Below, piece after piece: positions 42,193 through 51,556 of a stretch of DNA of 64,000 bases; positions within the stretch are counted from its first letter, which is position 1; each line of letters starts with the position of its first letter. The notes below the pieces were generated by a model, which was not told the DNA's origin, did not search any database, and saw only the letters and a list, made by a program, of their open reading frames with translations. The stretch is from Cymbomonas tetramitiformis. Taxonomy: Eukaryota > Chlorophyta > Pyramimonadophyceae > Pyramimonadales > Pyramimonadaceae. The translations under genes and the position numbers were made by a program. Location of the stretch: positions 1-64,000 of the forward strand of contig LGRX02003713.1 of the NCBI GenBank assembly GCA_001247695.2. The letters are read 5' to 3'.

Positions 42193-42486
42193 ATGGAACA
42201 AGTTGTGTCAAAATTAGGCAATATCTATTACAAAAAAGACGACGAAAAAAATCGAGCGCAAAGTGCAAAACATTATGAAACTCACAAAAATGAAGTTTTG
42301 AAAAAGAGGTTGTTGCAAAATAGGATGGCGAAAGGATTGCCCGTACGTAACAACTCATTGGAAAAATATGGGGTCACGGTTCTTGACATATTAAATACTT
42401 TTGACGATACGATGAGTGGTAAAGTGGCATGTCAATATATACGACAACTTGAGTTGCATAAGTTAGAAAAAACTTCCGAAAATTAA
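42193..42486 (+). CDS. Small basic protein, unassigned
   Basis: 97 residues, Lys/Arg/Asn-rich and helical, no known motif. It begins the rightward polymerase-integrase block, 43 bp before the polymerase start, and is probably co-expressed. In protein-primed systems a small basic terminal or DNA-binding protein near the polymerase would make sense, but nothing in the sequence proves it. Confidence 0.5.
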   Translation: MEQVVSKLGNIYYKKDDEKNRAQSAKHYETHKNEVLKKRLLQNRMAKGLPVRNNSLEKYGVTVLDILNTFDDTMSGKVACQYIRQLELHKLEKTSEN

Positions 42487-42489
42487 TTT

Positions 42490-42529
42490 CTTGTATATAT
42501 AGAATACACACATATTATAGGGAAATACT
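42490..42529 (+). promoter_or_regulatory. Promoter-like region of the polymerase gene
   Basis: TATATATAGAATACAC and a second ATTATAGG box lie within 40 bp of the polymerase start. Confidence 0.45.
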
Positions 42530-45500
42530 ATGTCCAAAACCAAGCTTACCGCCAACCAATGGGAACGCTTGAAGAAGAATACCAACTTGGACGAAGACGA
42601 TAGGGTAGATTTAATACGATTGTATCAACGTCGAAATAAGAAAGGCGGAAATGTCAACTTGCTCACCAAAAATGAATTTGATGCAAGAGGCAAGACAACG
42701 AAAGCCGACACCTATGTTACACTAAAGAAACATATCGAAAAGCACTCAACCGATGGGACCGAGTACGTTATACCTTTCGATGTATTTCTGACCAAGCCAT
42801 TAGAGCATTGGATAGGTCAACAACAAAATGATACTAAAGAGGTGATACGTATGGCTGTTGAGTTTGAGGACAAATATGAAACCACGCCAATCACGGAAAA
42901 TGACCGACTAAAATTGTACGAAAAATTGAATCAAATTGCCCAATCTGATGCACTAAAAGAACATGGACCGGCAAAAACCATTAAACTTTTTAAGTACACC
43001 ACAAAAATACCTACAGGGAAAGGGTGCAGTTTAGCTTCGCCAAAATCCATTTCGGAGGTGTTTCGAAAACGTGCGACAATAACCATACGCAATAATGACG
43101 CACTTTGCTTTGATAGGTGCATTGTGATCCTTGACAACATAAACTGGAAAGGTCAATCTCACGTGTATAAAAATCTCATACGTGACCACCATGGCATTTT
43201 AACTCGAAAAGCCCAAGAATTGCGGAATTGTATGGACCTCGCTTTAGCGGAAGGAATTTCCATAACACAAGTTTACCGATATGAAATGAAATTTCGACGA
43301 AACATTCATGTATACGCGTTGACATCAATCGGACCAAAATTGATTTATCCATATTGTGATGAAAATCGTTCTTCTCTATTATACAAAGACGATTGGCATT
43401 TAGTTTATTACAATGGGCACTATGGCGTCATAACTAATATTAATGCCTTTTTGGGACATAACTACAAACGGCATTGCCCGCGGTGTAAATCAAAACGATG
43501 CAAGTTCGCAAATCCTCGACAAAGAAAGCAATTTAAGACGTGGACTAGATGTGACGATTGTGGTTGCACCTTTTATGACCGAGAATGTTACGATTTCCAT
43601 AAATCGTCGTCAGTTTGTAAAAGCTATTCGTATTGTGAACAATGCAAGACTAGGTATCCAAACGATGTTAGCATCGCACACGTGTGCGGGCATAGGGTTT
43701 GCGATAACTGCAAAGAATATTGTGATATGAGTGACCACTTATGTTACATCACTAAAAAAAACCCTAAAGACATACTTTCGATAGAAAAGATTGCATTTTT
43801 TGACTTTGAATCAACCCAAAATACAGGCAAGCACGTAGTAAACTTTTGTGTATGCCAATATTACGATGGTACAGAGATAGTCCATCATACGTTGGAGCAA
43901 TTTGCCACTTGGGCGTTTCAGTCCGCACACAAAGGTATGACAATGATTGCGCACAATGGTTCCGGTTACGACTTCAAATTGATACTCGATTATGTCATAA
44001 CGGAACGTGGCGACGTACCAAAAGTATGTACAAATGGCTCTAAAATCATGAGTCTTGAGTTTGAACATGTGCGGTTCGTCGATAGTTATCTTCATTTTGC
44101 CACATCTTTATCAAATGTGCCGAAAATGTTTGGGCTGCAAGATGACACTGCCAAAGGTTGGTTCCCTCATTTATTTAACACTGTCGAAAATCAGAATTAT
44201 GTAGGAATGTATCCAGAATCCAAATATTACGCACCTGAATGTATGAAGCAAACGCAGTATGCCCAATTTATGCAATGGTGGACTCATAAAGTAGATAATC
44301 AGTGCACGTTTGACTTCAAACACGAGATGCATCGATATTGTTCCAACGATGTCACAATACTACGTCAAGCGTGGTTAAAGTATCGCGAGATACTGATGTC
44401 CTTGCACGACAACTTTGACCCCACGCGCTATTTAACAATTGCAAGTCTTGCACAAGCAATACATCGCTCCGAGTATATGCCCGAAAAATCAATCGCAATT
44501 TTGGATAAACCACTAGCAAAAAAGCAAAGCATTAAATGCAAACAATGGCTTGAATATATACGTTTTCAACATAAAATTCCGCTTTTGGAAGAATACAAGT
44601 TACCCGGGACGTCTTACATTGTGGATGCAATTGATATTCAAGCGAGCATGTGCTACGAGTTTCTAGGCGATTATTGGCATGGGTCATTAGACGTGTTTGC
44701 CCCGTCAAGAAAGAATTTTGATAGAAATAAAACAATGAAGCAATTGCATGACGACACGTTTGCGAGAATCGCGCATATTGAATCTTTAGGGTATAAAGTT
44801 CAATATATATGGGAAAATCGATGGGATATGTTGTGCAAGACAGATATAGATGTACAATTGTTTTTAAAGTCGTATCGGAAAGACATATCTCCAAGAGATG
44901 CATTTTTCGGCGGTCGGTGTGACCCTAAAAAAATGTATTATCGTAAGAAAGACAGCGAGACTATTCGTTATTTAGATTTTACATCACTGTATCCCTATTG
45001 CAATAAATATTGCGAGTATCCTATCGGTCATCCTACAAAAATCAAATGCCCGAAAAATACAGATGTCAGCAAGTATTTTGGAATAGTGTATTGCAGAGTG
45101 ACACCACCAACAGACTTACAAATAGCGGTGTTACCCCAAAGAAATGCTGATGGTAAACTAACATTCCCATTACATGCCATGGAAGGTTGCTGGACAACGC
45201 TCGAGCTGAACAAAGCTGTTGATAAGGGGTACATCATCGATGAAGTGTTCGAAATGTGGCATTGGACAGAAAGGTCCACAAGCATTTTTGAAGGGTATGT
45301 CAATGCATTCTTAAAAATCAAACAAGAAGCTAGTGGCTTTCCCGCTTGGGTTAAAACCGAAGACGACAAAGATTTGTATGTAAAAAAGTACTACGACGCC
45401 GAAGGTATCCATTTAGACAAGTCAAAAATAAGCAAAAACCAGGGTTTACGGTCAGTGGCAAAGATTTTTTTAAATGCCCTGTGGGGCAAATACGTCGAGC

Positions 45501-46222
45501 GGGAAAATAAAGCATTGACCAAATTTATCAAGAATCCATATGAGTTTTATGACATTATAACTAATGAATTTTACAACTGTAAATACGATTTTGTAGGTGC
45601 GGAGGGAAATGAGCTCGTAATGTTAAATTACACTTCCAAAGATATGTACCATAAGTCTAAATATAGTACCAATGAAATGATAGGTGTTTTTACATGCAGT
45701 TACGCACGACTCAAGTTATATTCATTGTTTGAAGATGTGGGTTTTGACAATGTGCTATACGCGGACACCGATTCTTGCATTTATGTTGAGATGGTCGATG
45801 TCAACGATCACGTGTATCGAACTCAACGAGGCGATTATTTAGGACAGCTTACGGATGAGCTTGAAGGAATGAATACCAAATTGTTGGAGTACGTAGCAAC
45901 CGGACCCAAGTCATACAGTTTGCGGTTTGATGACGGGACTGCCCTTACTAAAGTAAAAGGTTTTCCGTTATCGGTTGAGAATGCCGCGAACATCAACCAC
46001 GACACCATGAAACAATTTGTCCTAAATGGCGAAGGACAAATTGGGCTTCAAAATAATGTTATACGCCAACAAAAAAGAGCTTGTACACACAAACTATTAG
46101 GGCTAGAAACACGACCTGAAACGAAGACTTTTAGGTATCAATATGACAAAGGGCATGTGCAAGTCGATAGAGATTATAACATTTTGCCATGGGGCCACAA
46201 TGAAATATATTGTGTTTCATAA
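42530..46222 (+). CDS. Protein-primed family B DNA polymerase
   Basis: 1230 residues. The N-terminal 300 residues are unassigned and could hold the terminal-protein function. Residues about 310-415 form a cysteine-rich zinc-binding region (CPRCKSKRC, CDDCGC, CEQCKTRYP, CDNCKEYC). Exonuclease motifs follow: FFDFESTQ (about 423), HNGSGYDFKLI and YCSNDVTIL. Polymerase motif A DFTSLYP lies at about 815, motif B as KIFLNALWGK, and motif C YADTDS at about 1077, with KVKGF near the end. The gap between exo and motif A contains the extra segments expected for the protein-primed (Polinton/phi29-like) group. It would replicate the linear genome from its ends. The stop lies just before the integrase start. 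Confidence 0.93.
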   Translation: MSKTKLTANQWERLKKNTNLDEDDRVDLIRLYQRRNKKGGNVNLLTKNEFDARGKTTKADTYVTLKKHIEKHSTDGTEYVIPFDVFLTKPLEHWIGQQQNDTKEVIRMAVEFEDKYETTPITENDRLKLYEKLNQIAQSDALKEHGPAKTIKLFKYTTKIPTGKGCSLASPKSISEVFRKRATITIRNNDALCFDRCIVILDNINWKGQSHVYKNLIRDHHGILTRKAQELRNCMDLALAEGISITQVYRYEMKFRRNIHVYALTSIGPKLIYPYCDENRSSLLYKDDWHLVYYNGHYGVITNINAFLGHNYKRHCPRCKSKRCKFANPRQRKQFKTWTRCDDCGCTFYDRECYDFHKSSSVCKSYSYCEQCKTRYPNDVSIAHVCGHRVCDNCKEYCDMSDHLCYITKKNPKDILSIEKIAFFDFESTQNTGKHVVNFCVCQYYDGTEIVHHTLEQFATWAFQSAHKGMTMIAHNGSGYDFKLILDYVITERGDVPKVCTNGSKIMSLEFEHVRFVDSYLHFATSLSNVPKMFGLQDDTAKGWFPHLFNTVENQNYVGMYPESKYYAPECMKQTQYAQFMQWWTHKVDNQCTFDFKHEMHRYCSNDVTILRQAWLKYREILMSLHDNFDPTRYLTIASLAQAIHRSEYMPEKSIAILDKPLAKKQSIKCKQWLEYIRFQHKIPLLEEYKLPGTSYIVDAIDIQASMCYEFLGDYWHGSLDVFAPSRKNFDRNKTMKQLHDDTFARIAHIESLGYKVQYIWENRWDMLCKTDIDVQLFLKSYRKDISPRDAFFGGRCDPKKMYYRKKDSETIRYLDFTSLYPYCNKYCEYPIGHPTKIKCPKNTDVSKYFGIVYCRVTPPTDLQIAVLPQRNADGKLTFPLHAMEGCWTTLELNKAVDKGYIIDEVFEMWHWTERSTSIFEGYVNAFLKIKQEASGFPAWVKTEDDKDLYVKKYYDAEGIHLDKSKISKNQGLRSVAKIFLNALWGKYVERENKALTKFIKNPYEFYDIITNEFYNCKYDFVGAEGNELVMLNYTSKDMYHKSKYSTNEMIGVFTCSYARLKLYSLFEDVGFDNVLYADTDSCIYVEMVDVNDHVYRTQRGDYLGQLTDELEGMNTKLLEYVATGPKSYSLRFDDGTALTKVKGFPLSVENAANINHDTMKQFVLNGEGQIGLQNNVIRQQKRACTHKLLGLETRPETKTFRYQYDKGHVQVDRDYNILPWGHNEIYCVS

Positions 46223-46238
46223 AGTACATTTATACATA

Positions 46239-47555
46239 ATGACCGCTAAATCAAAAAGCATATCTTTGGAACGTATACAAGAATTGTATCTACAACCAGA
46301 TTTTGGATTATCCGGACTTGAGTCTTTTTACAAAAAGTTGCGTAACAAAGGGTACGGTGTCACCAAATCGCAAGTAAAAGTTGCTATAGATGCCACCGAG
46401 TCTTCCCAAACGTTTAGTCAACAAAAGAAAAGTAATCGCAAAAAAATGTTTCCTATTTATGGTCCGGTTGATAAGATTAATATGCAAATGGACCTTGCGT
46501 TCGTGCCTAGATTAAAGTCACAAAATAAAGGATATAGTGTTATTCTTACGGGAATCAACATTAACTCGAGGAAAGCTTATGCCATTGCACTAAAATCTAA
46601 AACCGTTAAAGACAAACTTGATAAGAAATCAGAAGCTGCCGAAGGAGTTGTTCCCGCTATAAGGAAAATGATATTGGATTCCAATTTACGCAATGGAAAT
46701 TTGACGACAGATTCTGGAAGTGAATTTGTTAACAAGCAAGTTAAGCAATTGTTACAAGAGTACAACATAACACATTATGTCGCGGAAGTAGAAGACCATT
46801 CACGTATGGGCACAATCGAACGCTTTAATCGCACATTAAAGCTAAAGTTATCAAGAGTTAAAAAATCAGATTGGGTAAATCAGATTGAGACGATTGTAAA
46901 GAATTACAACGACACAAGTAATACTGGTAATCCGGATGCGTCAAGTCCTGATGACATGAACACTATCAAGATTATTAGAAATGTATTGTTGAAACGAAAT
47001 AAAACGTTTGAACTATACAAAACATTAGGCATTAAAATTGGCGATACGGTTCGATTACGTGTGCGCGCAAAAACATTTGACAAAGAATCTCAACGTTGGT
47101 CAACAAAGGTCTATAAAGTTAAGATGAGACAAGGCAATTCGTTTATTGTAGAAGATGTTGAAGACAACGAACGTTTAGCAAGGGCGTACAAGCCTAGAGA
47201 ACTTTTAGAAGTCAAAGGACCTATAGCTAAATCCTCCAAAAATACTCGAGGTACTCAAGGTATCTCTAAAGAGGCGCAGAATGAAACGGTTGCTCGAAAG
47301 TTAAAAAAAGAGGGCATCGACAAAATTGTGGAAGTAAACCGTTCGCGAAATTACGATGGACATAAAGTACGAGTATTCATAGATGATAAGAAATCTCCCA
47401 ACTATCAAAAAACATTAACAGGGCATCTAAAACTGAATAAAGGCAAACGATCTAGGCGCAAATATGAGTTGATATTTGACGCCAAAAATGAAGAAAACGA
47501 GTTTGTAGATTTGCCCGACCCAACAATTACCGTCTTAGACGCGAAGGCATTTTAA
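46239..47555 (+). CDS. Retroviral-type DDE integrase
   Basis: 438 residues. The core has D85 (QMDLAF), D158 (TTDSGSEF) and E194 (GTIERFNRT), a D,D35E spacing exact for rve-fold integrases. The N-terminal region lacks an obvious HHCC cluster. The C-terminal 240 residues contain a basic SH3/chromo-like part (GDTVRLRVRAKTF) and a separate Lys/Arg-rich domain to the end. The enzyme would recognise the AGTAGTAAG termini and make the 6-bp staggered cut seen as GGCCTG. The frame is open upstream into the polymerase gene. The ATG at 46239 is chosen because it lies 17 bp after the polymerase stop. Its stop overlaps the stop of the opposite gene in a shared TTAA. Confidence 0.93.
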   Translation: MTAKSKSISLERIQELYLQPDFGLSGLESFYKKLRNKGYGVTKSQVKVAIDATESSQTFSQQKKSNRKKMFPIYGPVDKINMQMDLAFVPRLKSQNKGYSVILTGININSRKAYAIALKSKTVKDKLDKKSEAAEGVVPAIRKMILDSNLRNGNLTTDSGSEFVNKQVKQLLQEYNITHYVAEVEDHSRMGTIERFNRTLKLKLSRVKKSDWVNQIETIVKNYNDTSNTGNPDASSPDDMNTIKIIRNVLLKRNKTFELYKTLGIKIGDTVRLRVRAKTFDKESQRWSTKVYKVKMRQGNSFIVEDVEDNERLARAYKPRELLEVKGPIAKSSKNTRGTQGISKEAQNETVARKLKKEGIDKIVEVNRSRNYDGHKVRVFIDDKKSPNYQKTLTGHLKLNKGKRSRRKYELIFDAKNEENEFVDLPDPTITVLDAKAF

Positions 47556-48160
47556 CAATCATCTACAAACTCCAATACTGTACTGTTATCTTCATGAGGC
47601 TTTAATAACATTTGTGAAACCTTGTAACTAATGCCAAATTGTCCATTTATAATCCAAATTCCCGCAACTTGCACGATGGCTTTGATATTTGCATACTTTG
47701 TTTTATGTATTTGAAGAAGTGTTTGTACTCCGGTATCGCCTTCGAACACTTGGACATCGTCAATAGGTACTTGACATTTGAATAATGGCGAATAATTTTC
47801 GTTTGCTGGTTGTTTGATTGAGGAATTGAAAAATTCTTTAATGACTTCTTGGTTGTAGTTTTTTCTTTTTAACCACTTGAACGCGTTTGTCGTGGCAGTC
47901 TCGATTACCTTTTGATCGATCGCCTTTAACATTTCCGAAAACGATTTGTTTTCATCATTTAGCGATAGATTAAGGTAATATTTGTCACAGTCTTTAAAAG
48001 AACTTACACCAAACGGTGCTGTTAGATAAGGTGTTTGGATATAGAATGGTTTGTTGTCATATCTTATGTTCACATATGATCCTCCTCGAGATAGTGTTTT
48101 TATGTCTTCGCAAGAGATTTTAGCAATGTTAAAAGTTTGGGAAGTTGTTGGATAAATCAT
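47552..48160 (-). CDS. Conserved viral protein (DUF5871-like), possible ssDNA-binding
   Basis: 202 residues. It contains PFYIQTPYLTAPFGVSSF followed by KYYLNLSLNDENKSF and MLKAIDQKVIE. This order (IQTP...APFGVS...YLNLS...FxxxLxxID) is that of a family shared by phycodnaviruses and Polinton-like viruses, often listed as DUF5871. A single-stranded DNA-binding role has been suspected from its beta-rich fold and place among replication genes, but I cannot confirm it. It is the rightmost gene, transcribed away from the right terminal repeat and convergent with the integrase, the two stop codons sharing four bases. Confidence 0.65.
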   Translation of the reverse strand: MIYPTTSQTFNIAKISCEDIKTLSRGGSYVNIRYDNKPFYIQTPYLTAPFGVSSFKDCDKYYLNLSLNDENKSFSEMLKAIDQKVIETATTNAFKWLKRKNYNQEVIKEFFNSSIKQPANENYSPLFKCQVPIDDVQVFEGDTGVQTLLQIHKTKYANIKAIVQVAGIWIINGQFGISYKVSQMLLKPHEDNSTVLEFVDDC

Positions 48161-48208
48161 AAAAGTGCGCTGCCTATAATATTAGTTAAACATATTTTTG
48201 AAAATAAT

Positions 48209-48485
48209 TTTAGACGCAAGATGAGAAGAAATTTCTAACTTTGGGGGGAAATGGTTATAATATGCATATATCTTAAAGATAATGTAGAATTGTAACCAAT
48301 TTCCCCCTTTTTGCGTTTAGTCCGCTTCTCACTTCGTCCTCCCTTTGTTTCAGTAGTAAGTGTACGACTACGGTGTTCCGACCATCTCACATTTTCTACA
48401 ATGCTACCACAATAATCGAGGCGCTTGCGCCTCTATCGGTAGTCAGTGTAGGGCGGAGGGACACCGTAGTCGTACACTTACTACT
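48209..48485. repeat. Right terminal inverted repeat of the provirus
   Basis: Reverse complement of the left repeat with the same inner foldback (48352-48485). Followed by the duplication GGCCTG. Confidence 0.93.
48243..48307. repeat. Provirus palindrome copy 6
   Basis: Mirror copy of palindrome 1 in the right terminal repeat, upstream of the DUF5871-like gene. Confidence 0.85.
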
Positions 48486-48491
48486 GGCCTG

Positions 48492-50990
48492 TAGTGTGCG
48501 TTTGCCGCCTGCGTCGCAGACCCTTACAGTATCATCAGCAGTAGCCAGTGCCCATTTCCTATTATGGGTATTTGCATGCGTGCCACTGCCGTTGACCACT
48601 TTCTTTTTTATCATTTCCCGAAAGCTTGGGTTGTTTCGCTCGAGTACCCCCAACATACATGTCCTCCATGGTTCTAGCCCCTGGAGGATTTACTTCTAAT
48701 TCCTCAAGTGCCAGGTCCACTTGGTGCGTGATCAACTTCCCATCATCCCTAAATATCCCCTTGGAAACCGAGTTCCTGGGGTACTGTTCTTCAGCCCCCC
48801 TTCCGTTTGTGCCCCCCGACACGGGAGGGTTGTGTTTGTGCTTCGTTCCATGTTTCATGTCCTTCCCTTGAGCCCTTTTCTTTTGTTTCACCAGCGTATT
48901 CAGCGCGTCTATCACAATGTGCATTGTCATGACTTTAGCCCCTATCATTTTGCTGTCCTCGCTCTGTTTACCTCTTTGCCTGTGTTTCGTCGCCCATCTG
49001 TAGTTGTTTCTTACTATCGTTTCGGCTCTGACCTCCTTGTTGCATCTCACCAACTTGTATCCCCGACATCCTTCCTGCACCCACCTGCAGGTTTTCCCCA
49101 CTATGTACTCATCCCAGTATCTTCTTCCCCGTTTGTGTGAGTACACATGTTCCTTTCGGTTTGCCTTGAGAAAGAATATTTCCATTATTTTGTTTTCTAT
49201 TCGTCTTTTCTCCCTATACTTTGTTTCAGTGGTGTAACACCTTGGTTCCCTTTTTTGTGGCTGTGTTCGTGTGTTGGTGCTTTCTCCGTACCCATGCCCT
49301 GCATCGCGTATGGGGTCTTGCTTTCCACCCTGCTGCCCTTACGTGGTACTCGTAGCACCCTGGCCCTCCCTGTTTCTGCCACTGGTGCCCCTCGGTCGCG
49401 CTTTTTCCTTTCGTTGTCCATTTCCTTTTTCGTTCCGTCCTTGTATCCTGCCAACATCACTTGCTTCGTACCTCTTTGCATTACTTTATTCAACCTTCTG
49501 TTTTTTCCTCCCAGGCATCGTTTCAGCCACCAGGCCATCCCGTTTATCAAAGCTATTGCTATGGTTATCCTGACACATAGGGCGGGGTTGGGGTTTGGTT
49601 TCATCCCATTGCGGTCGGCTTGCACCACATCCTGGCAGCTTCCATTCGCACTTCGCACCACCTTGCATAACCTGTTACACGGTACACACTTATGCTGCCC
49701 TTCCCCTCCTTGCATACTACATTTTTGAGCGACACATTTTTTCACATATTTTTGCGTATGTCCAAGAGGTGTTTTACCACAAAATTCTGTCATAATACCC
49801 ATTTTTGTGAAATCCTGTAATTTAACGTAGAGCTCCCGGAGCAATTCGCCAAATACCGGGTGTTGTCGGTTTAGTCTGAAAGTTCTCCTGCTACATTTCC
49901 ATGCACAATATATCTTCTCTATTAAGTTTCCCAGCAAGTTTTCCATTACCGTGCCTTCCAGAGGCCACTCGCTGTCCATTTTGTGTAGGGTGAGGGTAGG
50001 GTTCATCCTCATTCCTGGCTTACCTGAAGGGGTTATCTTATCACATGTGTTTCTATTTCTTTCCATTGTGATCCATATTTTGTTACGCATTACACAGGTG
50101 CGTTGCCCTTCCCTGTCTTTCATACTGCAAATTTGGGCGACTACATCAATTTGTATATGTCCAAGAAGTGTTTTCTCAAAAACTTTCTTTATAATAGCTG
50201 TTTTTTTTTTTTTTGAAATTCTGTAATTTAACGTAGAGCTCCTGGAGCAATTCGCTAAATACCGAATGTCGCCGGTTTAGGCTGAAAGTTTCCCTACGGT
50301 CTTTCCATGTACCATATATCCTCCCTGTTAAGTTTCTCAGCGGGTATTTCATTGCCATTCCTCCCAGAGGCCATTCGTTGTTCATTTCGTGTAGGGTAAG
50401 GTTAGGGTTCATCCTTGTTTCTGACCTATCTGCCGGGCTTATCTTATCGTATGCATTTTTGGTTGTTGCCGTTGCGTTCCATATCTGGTTACGCGTTACA
50501 CACTTATGTTGCCCTTCCCCGCCTTGCCTACCGCGTATATGGGTGGCATATTTGCCCACATCAGTTCGTTTATGTCCAAGAAGGGTCTCCCCAACATTTT
50601 TTATCATAATGGCCATTTTTTCAAATTTCTGTAATTTAACGTAGAGCTCCTGGAGCAATTCGCTAAATACCGAATGTTGTCTGTTTAGTTTGAGGGTTTT
50701 CCCACAGCCTTTCCATGCACCATATATCTTTCCTATCAAGTTTCCCGGCGAGTTTTTCGTTACCTTGCCCTCCAGGGGCCATGCAGTGTTCATTTCGTTT
50801 AGGGTAAGGTTATGGGTCATCCTTATCTCCAGCTTATCTGCCGGGCTTATCCCAACATACGCATTTTTACTTATTGCTATTGTGTCCCGGGTCTCTGTTC
50901 TGCCTCTGCCGTAGATATTGTGACACTGTGCACTCACTTTGTTGGTATCAGTGGAGCATATTTTACTGCAGGTTTTGTTATTTACCCTAC
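48492..50990 (-). pseudogene. Repeat-bearing membrane-protein-like frame(s) hit by the provirus
   Basis: The minus strand carries long frames at about 50990-50176, 50123-49197, 49185-48562 and 48656-48492. The first two hold three tandem ~136-residue repeats with WPLEG, GNLIxKIYxAWK and VFxELLxELYVKLQ motifs and scattered Cys (CVTRNQIW, CVPCNRLC). They are followed by a possible membrane helix (RITIAIALINGMAWWL) and a basic tail. The architecture recalls repeat-based surface antigens, but I recognise no named family. Frame changes between the pieces mean introns or decay. The last frame reads straight through the provirus target site into 24897-24724 when the insertion is removed. The 5' side is cut by the TA-flanked element at 50995. 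Confidence 0.45.
49810..50890 (-). repeat. Three tandem ~410-bp coding repeats
   Basis: Unit starts recur at 49810, 50216 and 50628, each with AATTTAACGTAGAGCTCC. Units are diverged at the DNA level, but the reading frame within each is kept. Confidence 0.8.
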
Positions 50991-50994
50991 TGTA

Positions 50995-51547
50995 CATAAT
51001 CGCTCACCTTTAAGAAAACCGGAGATTTTGGGCCAGCCAGCCATTCCCGTCGACTTGGGTACCCCCCCTTCCCCCGCCAGCGTCGCGTCCTAAGAGAATC
51101 GCTAAGAATAAGGAATTTCGGATTTCGAGCCAGCCAGCTAATTTCTTAAACTCATCCACGTCCACGTAACTCAGCCCAGCAGCTTTCTTAAAATTTAGAG
51201 AGTCCACCACTGTTACCAACTGTTGAACTGTACAATATGGACCCAGAGAGCCGTGCGCAGCTCAAAGAATTGAAGCAAGACTATGACGACGCGATTATTT
51301 CTGAAGCTGACTACTTAGAACTTAAAGATATCGTGCTAAACGCTGTCAAGTCAAAAAATTCCCATTTTTCATAGAATTTAAGAGAATCCACTCTCGGTGA
51401 TCTGCCAGCAACCAATTTCCTTATTTTGGAGAATTTCCTTAGCAAAAAAAACCAGCCAGCTATTCTCATCAACTTGGGTACCCCCCCTCCCCCAAAACGC
51501 TGGCTGCTTCCTTAACGTCGAGTTTCCTTAAAGGTGAGCGATTACTG
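50995..51547. mobile_element. TA-flanked small transposon A (Tc1/mariner-type ends) with SHOCT-like ORF
   Basis: Inverted ends ATAATCGCTCACCTTTAAG and CTTAAAGGTGAGCGATTACTG are flanked by TA on both sides (50993-50994, 51548-51549). The left tip reads CATAATCG where the right implies CAGTAATCG, a one-base loss. The interior is full of CCAGCCAGC/GCTGGCTGG words. The same ends occur at 63611-63959. No transposase is encoded; the only ORF is the mini-protein at 51237. Confidence 0.8.
51237..51374 (+). CDS. SHOCT-like mini-protein of transposon A
   Basis: A 45-residue ORF starting MDPESRAQLKELKQDYDDAI. The pattern L-K-x-L/x-x-D-x-x-I-S-x-x-D-Y/F-x-x-x-K fits the short SHOCT (short C-terminal) helical hairpin. 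SHOCT modules normally end larger proteins, where they serve in oligomerisation. Here it stands alone inside a non-autonomous transposon. The ORF at 54819-54950 in a different TA-flanked element starts MDPAVKASLQQLKQLLDRGE and is clearly homologous, which argues that the frame is real and kept by selection or recent shared origin. Function unknown. Confidence 0.5.
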   Translation: MDPESRAQLKELKQDYDDAIISEADYLELKDIVLNAVKSKNSHFS

Positions 51548-51556
51548 TATGTATGT

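Larger units (their letters stand above)
24898..48485. mobile_element. Complete Polinton/Maverick-like provirus, 23.6 kb
   Basis: Inverted repeats of 277 bp (24898-25174 and 48209-48485) begin AGTAGTAAGTG. They are flanked by a perfect 6-bp duplication GGCCTG (24892-24897 and 48486-48491). A 6-bp duplication, AG-starting termini, a retroviral-type integrase and a protein-primed polymerase are the defining traits of Polintons/Mavericks. The virion genes (capsid, packaging ATPase, candidate penton, fibers) imply that it can form particles. Minus-strand structural genes occupy the left half. Replication and integration genes read mostly rightward in the right half. No cysteine maturation protease was recognised, which points to a Polinton-like virus lineage and not a classical animal-type Maverick. 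All frames are open and the two termini appear identical, so the insertion is young. Confidence 0.95.

Noticed and set aside
48396..48656. WD40-like phrase WALATADDTVRVCDAGG near the provirus target site
   Set aside because: A single short phrase with no neighbouring blades; not enough to call a WD40 protein.
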